NCBI GenBank assembly: GCA_000828075.3
Contig: JXCB02000002.1
Location: forward strand, 712,649 to 776,648
Reading direction: 5' to 3'
DNA: 64,000 bases
From: Tolypothrix campylonemoides VB511288
GTDB taxonomy: Bacteria > Cyanobacteriota > Cyanobacteriia > Cyanobacteriales > Nostocaceae
The notes below the pieces were generated by a model. The model was not told where the DNA came from. It was given only the letters and a program-made list of their open reading frames with translations, and made no database searches. The translations under genes were made by a program, and so were the position numbers. Below, one piece after another: positions 17,782 to 26,975 of the stretch (positions within the stretch are counted from its first letter, which is position 1; each line of letters begins with the position of its first letter).

Positions 17782-18246
17782 ATGGCAGTTGAAACAGTAA
17801 ACTCATCTTCCAGCCTGGCTGAAGTCATTGATCGCATCCTCGACAAGGGTGTCGTCATCGATGTGTGGGTACGGGTATCCCTTGTGGGAATCGAACTGTT
17901 AGTAGTGGAAGCAAGGATTGTGCTGGCATCAGTAGAAACTTATTTGAGGTATGCACAAGCTGTTGGCTTAACCGGTCAAGCGGCTGTACCTCGTGTACGT
18001 GGTTCTGTACCTGGTTTACCTGCAGCACCTGGTTTACCTGGTCTAGCTGGTTTAAGTGGCGTACCTACAGTACCTGGCGTGCCTGCTGTAGCTGCTGTAC
18101 CTGGTGTACCTGATGTACCTGGTGTACCTGGTGTACAAGATTATGTATCAAGGACGCCCATTCCTTCCACTGGCAGTTATGCAACAGGTGTTTCACCTTC
18201 GCAACTTTCCACTGTTAACCCAACAGATATCGTGGGAGGAATTTAG
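17782..18246 (+). CDS. gvpA: Gas vesicle shell protein GvpA with Pro/Gly-rich C-terminal extension
   Basis: GvpA is the hydrophobic subunit that forms the vesicle ribs. Residues 1-70 follow the cyanobacterial GvpA pattern ([42 protein letters not shown]), with conservative changes such as Val at 28 and at 41-42. Canonical GvpA ends near residue 70. Here 84 more residues follow: about 47 rich in V-P-G and L-P-G units (72-118), then a Ser/Thr/Pro tail ending in VGGI. The extension is coded by repeated GTACCTGGT-like units in the same frame. The start is ATG with a weak AGAAG site. gvpN begins two bases after the stop. The tail could be an elastin-like surface coat, or this could be a specialised minor GvpA with a standard copy elsewhere. 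Confidence 0.9.
   Translation: MAVETVNSSSSLAEVIDRILDKGVVIDVWVRVSLVGIELLVVEARIVLASVETYLRYAQAVGLTGQAAVPRVRGSVPGLPAAPGLPGLAGLSGVPTVPGVPAVAAVPGVPDVPGVPGVQDYVSRTPIPSTGSYATGVSPSQLSTVNPTDIVGGI
18000..18137 (+). repeat. In-frame 9-base repeat array inside gvpA
   Basis: Degenerate units of the type GTACCTGGT, GTACCTGCT and GTACCTGAT follow one another in frame and encode VPG, VPA and VPD triplets. Near-identical adjacent copies at 18098-18135 imply recent slippage or duplication. Confidence 0.85.
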
Positions 18247-18248
18247 TT

Positions 18249-19187
18249 GTGACTACAGCTGTGCAAGCTAACTCCTATAATTTTGTCAATACACCACCAA
18301 TCAATCGTCTGATTCAGCGTGCGCTGCGCTATCTTTACGCTGGCTTTTCTGTTCACCTGCGCGGTCCGGTTGGAACCGGCAAAACAACATTGGCACTACA
18401 TTTGGCAAATCTTTTGCAGCGCCCGATTTTGCTGACGTTTGGAGATGATGAGCACAAGTCCTCCGATCTGATTGGCAATCAACTGGGCTATAACAGCAAG
18501 AAAGTTGTTGATAACTATATTCGCACTGTTGTTAAGCTAGAAGATGAATTCCGCCCGATTTGGGTCGATGGCCGCCTGACCACTGCCTGCCGTGAGGGCT
18601 TCACGCTGGTCTACGATGAGTTCAATCGTTCCCGTCCTGAAGTTAATAATGTGCTGCTCTCCGTATTGCAGGAAAAGCTACTGGTGCTACCAACCGCTGC
18701 TCAGCAACAGGAATATATTCGTGTCCATCCCCAGTTCAGAGTCATCTTTACCTCGAATCCAGAGGAGTACTGCGGAGTTCATGAAACTCAGGAAGCACTG
18801 ATGGATCGCGTGATCACGATCGATATTCCAGAGCTAGACGAACTGACTCAGGAGGAGATTGTTGTCCAAAAATCAGGATTGACACGAGCAGATGCCTCAG
18901 TGATTGTGTCTCTTGTCAAGAAGTTTCGGGAGCCCACACAGCAAAATGAAAAGTCCTCCGGTTTGCGGGCGTGTCTGATCATTGCTAAAGTCTGTCAGAG
19001 CAATAATATTCCTGTTGTACTTACCAGCACTGACTTTCAAGATATCTGTGCAGATGTCCTGCTGTCGCGTTCCAAACTGTCCCAGAGTGAAGCAAGCTCG
19101 ATTTTTGGGGAACTGTTTCAGGAAGTTCGATCAGCAAAAAAAGTTTCTGCTAAACGGAAGGTAAACCAGTCAACAACCCCATCCTAG
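18249..19187 (+). CDS. gvpN: Gas vesicle AAA+ ATPase GvpN
   Basis: GvpN is a MoxR-like AAA+ ATPase required for wild-type-sized vesicles. The 312-residue protein has Walker [10 protein letters not shown] (39-47), Walker B-like [12 protein letters not shown] (about 119-130), sensor-1 [15 protein letters not shown] and an arginine-finger region [11 protein letters not shown]. It starts with GTG two bases after the gvpA stop and is co-transcribed with it. The C-terminal 20 residues are basic. The last codons lie in a GC-rich hairpin that spans the stop codon. Confidence 0.95.
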   Translation: MTTAVQANSYNFVNTPPINRLIQRALRYLYAGFSVHLRGPVGTGKTTLALHLANLLQRPILLTFGDDEHKSSDLIGNQLGYNSKKVVDNYIRTVVKLEDEFRPIWVDGRLTTACREGFTLVYDEFNRSRPEVNNVLLSVLQEKLLVLPTAAQQQEYIRVHPQFRVIFTSNPEEYCGVHETQEALMDRVITIDIPELDELTQEEIVVQKSGLTRADASVIVSLVKKFREPTQQNEKSSGLRACLIIAKVCQSNNIPVVLTSTDFQDICADVLLSRSKLSQSEASSIFGELFQEVRSAKKVSAKRKVNQSTTPS

Positions 19188-19199
19188 AGAGGGATGGGG
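19177..19199 (+). terminator. Hairpin overlapping the gvpN stop codon
   Basis: An 8-bp stem (CCCCATCC at 19177-19184 and GGATGGGG at 19192-19199) encloses the gvpN stop. No T-run follows, so it may be an mRNA-stabilising hairpin rather than a true terminator. Confidence 0.45.
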
Positions 19200-19779
19200 C
19201 TTGCAAGAAATAAGTCTAGAACTTACGCCAGAAAGTTGACCATGTGCATTCAAGCCCACTTTTTGTTGAAGATGTTCCAGAATGAAATCACGAGCAACCG
19301 TCGATAGATAAGTTTCTCGCTTTGTCAATACCAGGGCGGGCACATCTTATCAAGAAAAACAAATTATTCTCAATCAGCTCCAAGGCAATGGCATTAATTC
19401 TCCCTTCTTGACATAATACTTGGTTTAAGTTTTGACTGAATCTTTATCGGTAGACAAAAGAAGCGATCGCGCTTGCTTGCACAGGTTGCCTCTAGACAAC
19501 TACGAATTGGTAGTATAGTGCAGTTGGGTCACAACGATTGAAAAATCTGCACTCCGACGTAAGATGCCCTGTGAAAAATCTTGATTTTGTAGTAGAGACG
19601 CCGTGGCAGGACGTCTGTACGTAGTTTGGGCGATTTTTCCGTCAACAACGTTGATTCTAAACCCGTTAACTTGTAATGAGGCACCGCAGTTTTTCCGGTT
19701 ATAATGAAGCGGAATGCAACTATCTGTCATCTATCAATAGTTCCGACAAAATTAAGCGGCTATGATGTTGTAGGAGCGT
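19200..19779. other. Long gap after gvpN with a possible gene relic
   Basis: No intact gene is seen. On the minus strand a reading stretch of about 54 codons (19188 to about 19350, with TKRETYLSTVARDFILEHLQ) has protein-like composition and recalls the end of a LysR-type effector domain, but its upstream part is interrupted by stops. Around 19590-19620 is a TAGAGACG/CGTCT inverted-repeat motif. Confidence 0.3.
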
Positions 19780-20547
19780 ATGAACCGAGTTAAAGATAAA
19801 GTTGCCGTTGTTACAGGTGGCGCGAGTGGTATTGGTAAAGCCACTTGTATGTTATTAGCCAAAGAAGGCGCTTTGGTTGCAATTACAGATATTAAAAACG
19901 ATGAGGGCAAGGCGATCGCGCAAAGCATTAAGAACAGTGGTGGAGAAGCACAATACTGGCATTTGGATGTTTCTAAAGAATCAGAAGTTGAACAGGTATT
20001 TAGTGAAGTTTGCCAACAGTGGAAAAAAATTGATGTCCTAGTCAATAATGCAGGAATTGGTGGTGTTAATAAACTAACCCATGAAATTACTGAAGTAGAA
20101 TGGAACACTTTGATGGCAATCAACGTGAATGGGGTTTTCTTCTGTACTAAACATGCTATTCCTGCAATGATCGATGCGGGGGGCGGTAGCATTATTAACT
20201 TGTCCTCGATTTACGGATTGGTTGGTGCCCCTGACTACCCGCCCTATCATGCCTCGAAAGGTGCCGTTCGCCTGATGAGTAAAACCGATGCACTGCTGTA
20301 CGCAAAACACAAAATTCGAGTCAATTCTGTTCATCCTGGCTTTATCAGGACACCTATGGTTGAGAAGTATGTTAAACAACAGGGGGACGTTGAAGCTGGA
20401 CGCAAAGAACTTGATCGCCTTCATCCAATAGGGCATATCGGTGAGCCAGATGATATTGCCTACGGCATTCTCTACCTTGCTTCGGATGAGTCTAAGTTTG
20501 TCACAGGCTCGGAATTAGTAATTGACGGTGGCTATACAGCCAGGTAA
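19780..20547 (+). CDS. Short-chain dehydrogenase/reductase (SDR)
   Basis: This 255-residue classical SDR has the NAD(P)-binding TGGASGIGKAT (12-22), the structural NNAG motif, a serine in LSSIYG and the catalytic YHASKG (Tyr-x3-Lys). The C-terminal GSELVIDGGYTA is standard. An Asp at the end of strand 2 (ITDIKND) suggests preference for NAD(H). The substrate cannot be assigned; cyclohexanol- and 3-oxoacyl-type SDRs look similar. It has no operon partners. Confidence 0.9.
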   Translation: MNRVKDKVAVVTGGASGIGKATCMLLAKEGALVAITDIKNDEGKAIAQSIKNSGGEAQYWHLDVSKESEVEQVFSEVCQQWKKIDVLVNNAGIGGVNKLTHEITEVEWNTLMAINVNGVFFCTKHAIPAMIDAGGGSIINLSSIYGLVGAPDYPPYHASKGAVRLMSKTDALLYAKHKIRVNSVHPGFIRTPMVEKYVKQQGDVEAGRKELDRLHPIGHIGEPDDIAYGILYLASDESKFVTGSELVIDGGYTAR

Positions 20548-20639
20548 AAGCGATTAGATTTTTTAGTGTTAAGCAATACTTGTAAACGTAAGACTTACGC
20601 ATTGACAGATTAGAAAAAACGTGTGATGAGTGTGAGTCA

Positions 20640-20676
20640 TGCGATTGCACAGGTGCCAGTGCCCCTTGGGCAATCG
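20640..20676. repeat. Small inverted repeat with HIP-like arms
   Basis: GCGATTGC at 20641 and GCAATCGC at about 20669 flank a CCAGTGCCCCTTGGG core. It lies between the SDR and the RND pump genes, which converge here. It resembles other dispersed cyanobacterial palindromes. Confidence 0.45.
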
Positions 20677-20719
20677 CTAATCACAGAGGACTATAAGAAT
20701 GGGGTAGCCTCGGAGTGGC

Positions 20720-23700
20720 TCACCATTTCCTCAACTTATCCAGCCTATTAAACACGGGTTTTGCCCATTTGCCACCTAGGACATCGTGCAGCACAATGTA
20801 AAAACAGGGGATGATAAACAGCGTCAAAAGTGTGGCGATCGCCATCCCAAAGAACACGACAATCCCCAAAGGCTGCAAAAACTCTGACCCTTCACCAATG
20901 CCCAAAGCCAAGGGGAACAACCCCAAGATGGTAGTGACTGTGGTCATCATAATTGGACGCAAGCGCTGAGGAGCTGCTTTAAGGATGGCGACTTGACGAG
21001 TACAACCTTCTTCTTCCCGAATTTGGTTTGCCAGTTCTACCATCAAAATTCCCGCGTTCACCACAATACCCACCAGCAGCACGACACCAACTATCACCGT
21101 TGCGCCGATTGCCGTTTTGGTAATGTAAAGTCCGAAAATCCCCCCAGCTAACGCCAGTGGTACGGTAAACATAATCACCAGCGGGTCGATCAGCGAGTTG
21201 TATTGCACAGCCATGACGACGAAAATTAAGAATACCGCTAACGCTCCCAAAGTTTTCAAAGAGTTTTGCAACTGCTGATTCGTTTGTTGGGCGGAACTTG
21301 GGACGATGGAAACGCCATCAGGTAACTTAACGCTCTTAAGTACCTGACTCACTTCTGCTAAGGCATCACCAAGACTAGCACCTTCGCTGAGGTTACCTGC
21401 AATCACAAAAACTTGACGCTGGTTAATACGCTGAACCTCTCCCGGTGCTTGACCTTCTTCAATACGGGCAACGTCCAAAAGACGGATTTGTTGGTTATTT
21501 TGCGTAAATAGTGGTAATCCTTCTAACTGGGAAGGACGTGCAATTGCTTCTTGATTTAACTCCACTCGCACATCAACTAAGCGGTTCCCGCGTTGAATTT
21601 GCGTGGGAACTGAACCTTCTATCGCTGTCTGAATCGTTTCACCAATTTGTTGTGCTGTCAGTCCCAAAGCTGCAACTCTTTCCCAGTCGGGGCGAATTTG
21701 CACTTCTGGTTGACGGGGGTCGGCATCTGGTCGAAATCTGGCTAATGTTGCCTTTTCTTCCAAAGCTTGCAACACTTGCCTACCTGCTTGCTGTAACTTT
21801 TGTTCATCTTGTCCTTGCAGGATGACATCAACTTCTGAACCTTGAGCTGGGGTATTACTCAAGATTAAACCCCGTACCTGACCAGGACTCAGGCGCAGCA
21901 AAATTCCTGCTAAATTGAGTTTGTTCAATTCCTTATTAACCCGTTGGACAAACTCCTCAACATCTTTGCCTGGTTTGAGAGTAATGGTGCTGTTGGCGCG
22001 TAGAGGATTTTCTGTGGTGTTGCTACCAAAGAGAAAACCACCTACTGTTGTGAAAACAAAATCAGTTTCTGGCTGCTTCTGCAAAATATCATCCACAACC
22101 TGCATAACTTTCTGAGAAGTTTCCAGAGGTGTCCCAGGAGGAAACTGCGCTCTTAAGTTGGCTTGTCCGGTATTGATACGTGGTAAGATTTCTTGCGAAA
22201 TTTGACCTGCCATGAACAAGCTGCTGCCACCTAAAATCACAAAAGCTGCTGCGATCGCTATAAGCCGATAGCGTACAACCTTCTTTAACAAAGAGCCATA
22301 GAGGATTGTTGCATCTTCAAAGCGGCGATTAAACTGGCGCAACAGCCAAAACTCCCTTATACGACTAGACCAGGGAATTGCCAGCAGTCGAGAACACAGC
22401 ATCGGCACTACTGTCACAGCAACGACCAGCGAGGCGGCGACCGCAAAGCTAATCGTTAGAATCATTTCGTTAAAGAGTAGTGAGATAAAACCGCCAATAA
22501 GCAAGAATGGCACTACAGAAACCAAGTTGGCAGCCGTAGCGGCAATCAAAGCAGATTCTACTTCTTGGGAAGATTCAATTGCAGTCTCAATAAAGAATTT
22601 TGAATTAGGTTTTCTCCCCTTGTCTTGCTGTCCCAATTTTTCCATCTCTTTTTGATTGGGAGTCAAGCCTGTTTTTTCAGCAACGTTCTCCAAAATGACG
22701 ACTGATGTATCAATTGCTTGACCAATTCCTAAGGTTAGACCTGCCAGACTGAACACATTCAAAGTCAAGCCGAACAGCTTCATGAGAGCGATCGCCGCCA
22801 AAGTACACAGCGGAATTGCCAAACTGATAATAAATGTTTGCCGTATCGACCCCAAAAATAGTAGCACTGCTGCTGCTGCTAACAATGCCCCAGAAACTGC
22901 CGAGGTAATCACATCATTCAACGAATTGCGAATGAAGCGAGATTCATCTGTCGTAGGGGTCAAAATCATATCTTGAGCAATTAAGCCGGACTGTCGCAAT
23001 TGTTCAATCCGCCGCTTAACACCATCGACAACCGTGATTGTGTTGGCATCAGGCTGCTTTTGTATTGACACTTTTACCGCTTGCTGACGGTTTAAATAAA
23101 CGAAGATTCGCTGTTCTTCTGTGCCGTCATTGACTTCTGCAAAGTCTCGCAGATAGACGCGGCGGGGAGGGGAAGAGGAGGAGGGAGAGAGGGAGGGAGA
23201 GAGGGAGGGAGTGGGGGAGGGAGTGGGGGAAGTCGAGGAAGAGGAGGAGACTTGAAACGAGAGGTTGCGGATTTCTTCTGCTTGTTTGAACCGTCCTACG
23301 GTACGGGTTAACGGTTCGGCATTTTCCCCCAAAATCCGACCACCGGATATATCTTGGTTACGGGCTGTGAGTTCATTAAGTACATCAGTTAACCCAACAC
23401 CCAACGCTTGCAAACGTTTTAAGTCAACAAGCACCCGCACTTCTTCCTCAGCAGCGCCAGATACATCGACTGAGGCGACTCCCGGCACAACACTGAGTTC
23501 GCGAGATAGTTCTTCATCCGCAAACACCCGTAAATCCTTACCTTGCAGCGAGGAAGATGTCAATGCCAATTCGTAGATTGGTTGTTGGGAGGGGTCGAAT
23601 TTAAAGATGCGCGGTTCTTCGATGGTGTCTGGTAGTTGTCCTCTACCTCGGTTAAACGCAGCAGTGGCATCGTTTAGAGCCTGGTCAATATCGCCTCCTG

Positions 23701-24016
23701 GCTGGAAAAATAAATCGAGGCTCACCTGTCCCTCACGCGTGCGGGAAAAAACTTGCACGACATTCTCGGTGGCTGATAAAGCTTCTTCTAGAGGTCTAGT
23801 GATTTCATCTACTGCGACTTCAGGTGATATACCAGGTGCTTCCAGCCGAACACCTATTCGTGGATAGGTAATTGCCGGTAGCAAATCCACTTGAATGGTT
23901 GTGAGAAAAAATATACCAACGACAATGACCGCCACGGTGAGCATGAGTGTGCCGATGTGCTGGCGGATAGAAATGGCGCTAACACTAAATCCGCTACTTT
24001 GCTTTACCTGCTGCAT
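20720..24016 (-). CDS. RND-family efflux transporter, inner-membrane subunit
   Basis: This 1098-residue proton-driven pump of the HAE-1/CzcA superfamily has an N-terminal TM helix, two large periplasmic loops and the expected 12 membrane helices. Diagnostic segments are DLLPAITYPRIGVRLEAPG, GQAIDTSVVILEN (TM4 Asp-containing stretch) and LVGIVVNAGILMVELANQ. It is longer than typical because residues about 256-286 are a Ser/Pro/Thr low-complexity insert in the first periplasmic loop, encoded by a GGGAGGGA-type microsatellite. It lies 66 bases downstream of its membrane-fusion partner. The substrate (drug, lipid or metal) is unknown. Confidence 0.92.
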   Translation of the reverse strand: MQQVKQSSGFSVSAISIRQHIGTLMLTVAVIVVGIFFLTTIQVDLLPAITYPRIGVRLEAPGISPEVAVDEITRPLEEALSATENVVQVFSRTREGQVSLDLFFQPGGDIDQALNDATAAFNRGRGQLPDTIEEPRIFKFDPSQQPIYELALTSSSLQGKDLRVFADEELSRELSVVPGVASVDVSGAAEEEVRVLVDLKRLQALGVGLTDVLNELTARNQDISGGRILGENAEPLTRTVGRFKQAEEIRNLSFQVSSSSSTSPTPSPTPSLSPSLSPSSSSPPRRVYLRDFAEVNDGTEEQRIFVYLNRQQAVKVSIQKQPDANTITVVDGVKRRIEQLRQSGLIAQDMILTPTTDESRFIRNSLNDVITSAVSGALLAAAAVLLFLGSIRQTFIISLAIPLCTLAAIALMKLFGLTLNVFSLAGLTLGIGQAIDTSVVILENVAEKTGLTPNQKEMEKLGQQDKGRKPNSKFFIETAIESSQEVESALIAATAANLVSVVPFLLIGGFISLLFNEMILTISFAVAASLVVAVTVVPMLCSRLLAIPWSSRIREFWLLRQFNRRFEDATILYGSLLKKVVRYRLIAIAAAFVILGGSSLFMAGQISQEILPRINTGQANLRAQFPPGTPLETSQKVMQVVDDILQKQPETDFVFTTVGGFLFGSNTTENPLRANSTITLKPGKDVEEFVQRVNKELNKLNLAGILLRLSPGQVRGLILSNTPAQGSEVDVILQGQDEQKLQQAGRQVLQALEEKATLARFRPDADPRQPEVQIRPDWERVAALGLTAQQIGETIQTAIEGSVPTQIQRGNRLVDVRVELNQEAIARPSQLEGLPLFTQNNQQIRLLDVARIEEGQAPGEVQRINQRQVFVIAGNLSEGASLGDALAEVSQVLKSVKLPDGVSIVPSSAQQTNQQLQNSLKTLGALAVFLIFVVMAVQYNSLIDPLVIMFTVPLALAGGIFGLYITKTAIGATVIVGVVLLVGIVVNAGILMVELANQIREEEGCTRQVAILKAAPQRLRPIMMTTVTTILGLFPLALGIGEGSEFLQPLGIVVFFGMAIATLLTLFIIPCFYIVLHDVLGGKWAKPVFNRLDKLRKW

Positions 24017-24082
24017 AATACGTAAGTGCTGAGTCGTAAGTGCTAAGTATTTTTTTTGCTGTGGTGGGTAATGCCCACTGTA

Positions 24083-25420
24083 CTATGATTTCTCCGAGAG
24101 AATCGAAAGACGCACAGCAACGCCGTCTTTTAATGGTTTGCCACTGCGGGTCACAAATCTTTCTCCTGGTTGCAAACCAGATAAAACTTCTACTTTGCCA
24201 TCAGCTCTTTGCCCAAGCGTGACTGGTCTGGCTGTCACTGTCACTTTCTCGCCTGCTTGCGTCACTACAAATACTGTTCCCTGACGATTTTGGATTTGGG
24301 ATTTGGGATTTTCGGTTGAGGTTTCTCCCTTCTCCCCTTGTCCCCTTGTCTCTTCCTTCTGAAGAGCTGTCTCAGGTATTACCACTCGCTCTTGTGTCTG
24401 GGTTTCAAAATTGACTCGGGCTAACAAGCCGCTGCCAATCTTACCGTCACCGTTGGGTATCACGACCTCAACTGGCACTAAGCGAGCTGTTGTATCGGCG
24501 GCTGGAGAAATGCGCGTCACTTGCCCAGTGTATGTTTGGTTGGGGAAAGCATCTAACTGCACTTTTACAGATTGCCCTACCCGCACTTTTGCCAGTTCTA
24601 ATTCCGAAACTTGAACCACAACTTTGACGCGGCTGAAATCACCAAGTTTCAAAGCTTCATTACCTGCTTGCAGAAGATTTCCCGGTTCTGTGACTTTTTC
24701 TAAAACTGTCCCAGTAATCGGGGATGTGAGCTTTGCATAAGAGCGGCGCTCTTTAGCTTCGGCAACTAGGGCTTGTTGAGCAATGACTCTACCTTGGGCA
24801 GCAGCAAGAGCTTGCTGTTCTGTACGGACTTGCTCTTGTGCTGCGCGGAGTGCTTGGGCAGCTGTTCGGGCTTCAGTGCCTGCTTGTTCGGCTGCTTGTT
24901 GTGCGATCGCCCCTTCTTTCAAGAGTTTCTGCTGCCTTTGTGCGTCTGCTTGTGCTTGCTCTAGTTCTGCTTGTGCGCTAGCTACCTGGGCACGAGCATT
25001 GCTGATCTGAGCGTTTGCCCTTGCTACTTCTGACTTGAGAGCTGCTAATTCTGCTTCTGCTTGATTTTGAGCCGTTCTTAAGAGAGCATCATCCAATTGT
25101 GCAATGGTTTGCCCTTGCTTGACACTATCACCCACATCGACATTTAATGCTAAAAGCCGCCCTTCCACTTGCGATCGCAGTGACACGGTGCGGAATGGCA
25201 CAGTACTTCCTGTATATTCTGGGTCTTGTCGCAACACGCCAGTACGGGCAACTGCTGCATCCACAGGTGTTGCACCACCTTCCCTTTGGTTACTGCCAGG
25301 GCGCTGTGATTGAGCTTCAGCTGATTCCTTCGGAAGTGAACCGCAACCTCCTGTCAGTAGTCCTACGCCGAGTACAGAAGCAATCAAAATCTTATTAACT
25401 TGCATTTTTTTGGAGGTCAT
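24083..25420 (-). CDS. RND efflux periplasmic adaptor (membrane fusion protein)
   Basis: This 445-residue HlyD/AcrA-type adaptor is a predicted lipoprotein (LLTGGC lipobox near residue 26). It contains a lipoyl half-motif (LRSQVEGRLLALNVDVGDSV), a long Ala/Gln-rich coiled-coil hairpin (about 105-215), the second lipoyl half (SYAKLTSPITGTVLEKV) and a beta-barrel domain. Residues about 353-378 (with RGQGEKGETS) are an unusual hydrophilic insert whose DNA looks like intergenic repeat sequence. It precedes the RND pump and would link it to an outer-membrane channel, which is not encoded here. Confidence 0.92.
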   Translation of the reverse strand: MTSKKMQVNKILIASVLGVGLLTGGCGSLPKESAEAQSQRPGSNQREGGATPVDAAVARTGVLRQDPEYTGSTVPFRTVSLRSQVEGRLLALNVDVGDSVKQGQTIAQLDDALLRTAQNQAEAELAALKSEVARANAQISNARAQVASAQAELEQAQADAQRQQKLLKEGAIAQQAAEQAGTEARTAAQALRAAQEQVRTEQQALAAAQGRVIAQQALVAEAKERRSYAKLTSPITGTVLEKVTEPGNLLQAGNEALKLGDFSRVKVVVQVSELELAKVRVGQSVKVQLDAFPNQTYTGQVTRISPAADTTARLVPVEVVIPNGDGKIGSGLLARVNFETQTQERVVIPETALQKEETRGQGEKGETSTENPKSQIQNRQGTVFVVTQAGEKVTVTARPVTLGQRADGKVEVLSGLQPGERFVTRSGKPLKDGVAVRLSILSEKS

Positions 25421-26261
25421 TGTTAGCTGTTTCCAAAAACAATCCCTGTTTTTCTACCTTTGTCCTATGTGCTACTTTAAGCTGCTGATTTCTTTCCAAA
25501 TCACCTACTCACGCTCCTGTTAAGGCAGTTTTGGGTTAACACAATAATTTGATTATCTAAAATTTCGTATCCTAAGTAAACGTTCATACAATTAATACAT
25601 AAAGAGGACAAATGCCCTTTTTACCTCCTGCTGTTTTGCTGGACAAAGCGATTTTTACGTAAAGTGGTGCAATATTTGTTGAAGTTATTATAACTATTTT
25701 TTAATTTTCCTTGACTCTGCCTCAGGGTCAACCCCTTCGCTTAATTCAAAATTCACGCATTCGCTCATTCAAAATTGAAGACCCCAAAGGGTGTTGACGG
25801 GGGCTTGAATAATTAGCTTGTGCATTTTTCCTGTCCATGAATAAATACATTCGCATATATCCTTTTCTTTTTCGGTCAGCTATCTCATGTCGTTTGCAAG
25901 GGTAACTTTACAGACCTAGACACGTACAAGGCAGCTTACCAATGAGTAGTCAGCAAGACAAAAAATCATGTCTGCGGAAGCAAGGTTTATATATAAAGAC
26001 GAGCCTTTCTGTCTATAGGTTCCAACAACTGCAATATTTCATAATTTGGAGAAACGAAATTTATCAGTCTTGGTTTCTTACTTTAGATAGTTGTCAAAAA
26101 AATAAAAATGCTTATTTATACTGTTGTAGCAAAATTATCAGCAATTCTCATAAGATTAAGATAATCTTAAGAAAAGTAACGATATCTGGTATTTGGGACA
26201 CAGATAGTGTAGCTAGTCTCAGACCCGATGATAAATTCCCTTTACGTGAGGAAGGATACCA
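25421..26261. other. Long AT-rich intergenic region
   Basis: This divergent gap between the RND operon and the lyase gene carries no convincing gene. A 107-codon frame (25942-26265) overlaps the lyase start but is Lys/Ile/Ser/Cys-rich with no recognisable features, and looks like chance. The region supplies promoters in both directions. Confidence 0.5.
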
Positions 26262-26801
26262 GTGACATCACCGCTCAAACTGACACAAATTGCTGACGAA
26301 TCTCTACTGGCGGAGTTTTTTCAAGAATCAGTCGGTAAGTGGCGTTCGGAACGGCGCTACTATACACTACCAGATGGAGAAACCAAGGAAATGGTGAGTA
26401 TGATCACCATTCGGTTTTTGACACAGGGATGCGATGAATTGCAAAAGCTGGCTCAGATGCACAGTCTACCTGATACAGTCAGTTTGATCTGTGGCGCTGA
26501 AGTTACTTGGGAAAGTGAGAATACTGTAACGGGAAGGAAAGAGTCTAAAGGGTCAACCCTATTTGGTGCTTTAGGAAATATTTTGTATCGCGATCGCGGT
26601 TTTGCGACAACCAAACCTGTCACCGCCGAGTATTATTTCCCCAACCCCAAAACACTGTGTTTGCGGACTGAATACAACGGTTCAGTGTTTGAGGAAGAGT
26701 TAAAGCTGATTGGTAGCAAATACCGCACGCGCCAGTCTATTATCTCTCGTGCTGGCGAACAGTTGATGATTGGTCAATATTTGGAAAAGAGAGTAGATTA
26801 G
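26262..26801 (+). CDS. CpcS/CpeS-type phycobiliprotein chromophore lyase
   Basis: This is a bilin lyase of the CpcS/CpeS (lipocalin-like) family, which attaches phycocyanobilin or phycoerythrobilin to a cysteine of phycobiliprotein subunits. The 179-residue barrel shows family features: EFFQESVGKWRSERRYYTL, then MITIRFL, and the C-terminal GEQLMIGQYLEKR. A GTG start is used with a GAGGAAGG ribosome-binding site about six bases away. No phycobiliprotein gene is nearby, so the cognate subunit and bilin cannot be named. Confidence 0.85.
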   Translation: MTSPLKLTQIADESLLAEFFQESVGKWRSERRYYTLPDGETKEMVSMITIRFLTQGCDELQKLAQMHSLPDTVSLICGAEVTWESENTVTGRKESKGSTLFGALGNILYRDRGFATTKPVTAEYYFPNPKTLCLRTEYNGSVFEEELKLIGSKYRTRQSIISRAGEQLMIGQYLEKRVD

Positions 26802-26875
26802 AAAGCATTTTTCATCTAAAAACTCCCTTGAGTGTTTCCTCCTTGTGTCTTTAGACCAAAGAGGAAACACGATAC

Positions 26876-26967
26876 AGACCTCTTGCATAAATATTATTTT
26901 GTCTCGCGCAGAGTCGCAAAGCCGCAAAGAAGAACACTAAGAAAAAGTTTGGGAGTGCAAGAAGTCT
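26876..26967. mobile_element. MITE-like repeat, short copy
   Basis: A 92-base element is bounded by imperfect 12-base inverted ends (AGACCTCTTGCA and TGCAAGAAGTCT). It shares its left 35 bases and its right end with a longer copy at 58120-58300. It has no coding capacity. It is likely mobilised in trans, or is a relic. Confidence 0.6.
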
Positions 26968-26975
26968 TTTGAATT

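Noticed and set aside
19500-19730. 76-codon minus-strand frame after gvpN
   Set aside because: Part of it is a TAGAGACG-type dispersed repeat, and the rest lacks protein-like character.
25942-26265. 107-codon frame before the bilin lyase
   Set aside because: Its composition is Lys/Ile/Ser/Cys-rich with no domain, it overlaps the lyase start, and the region reads as AT-rich spacer.
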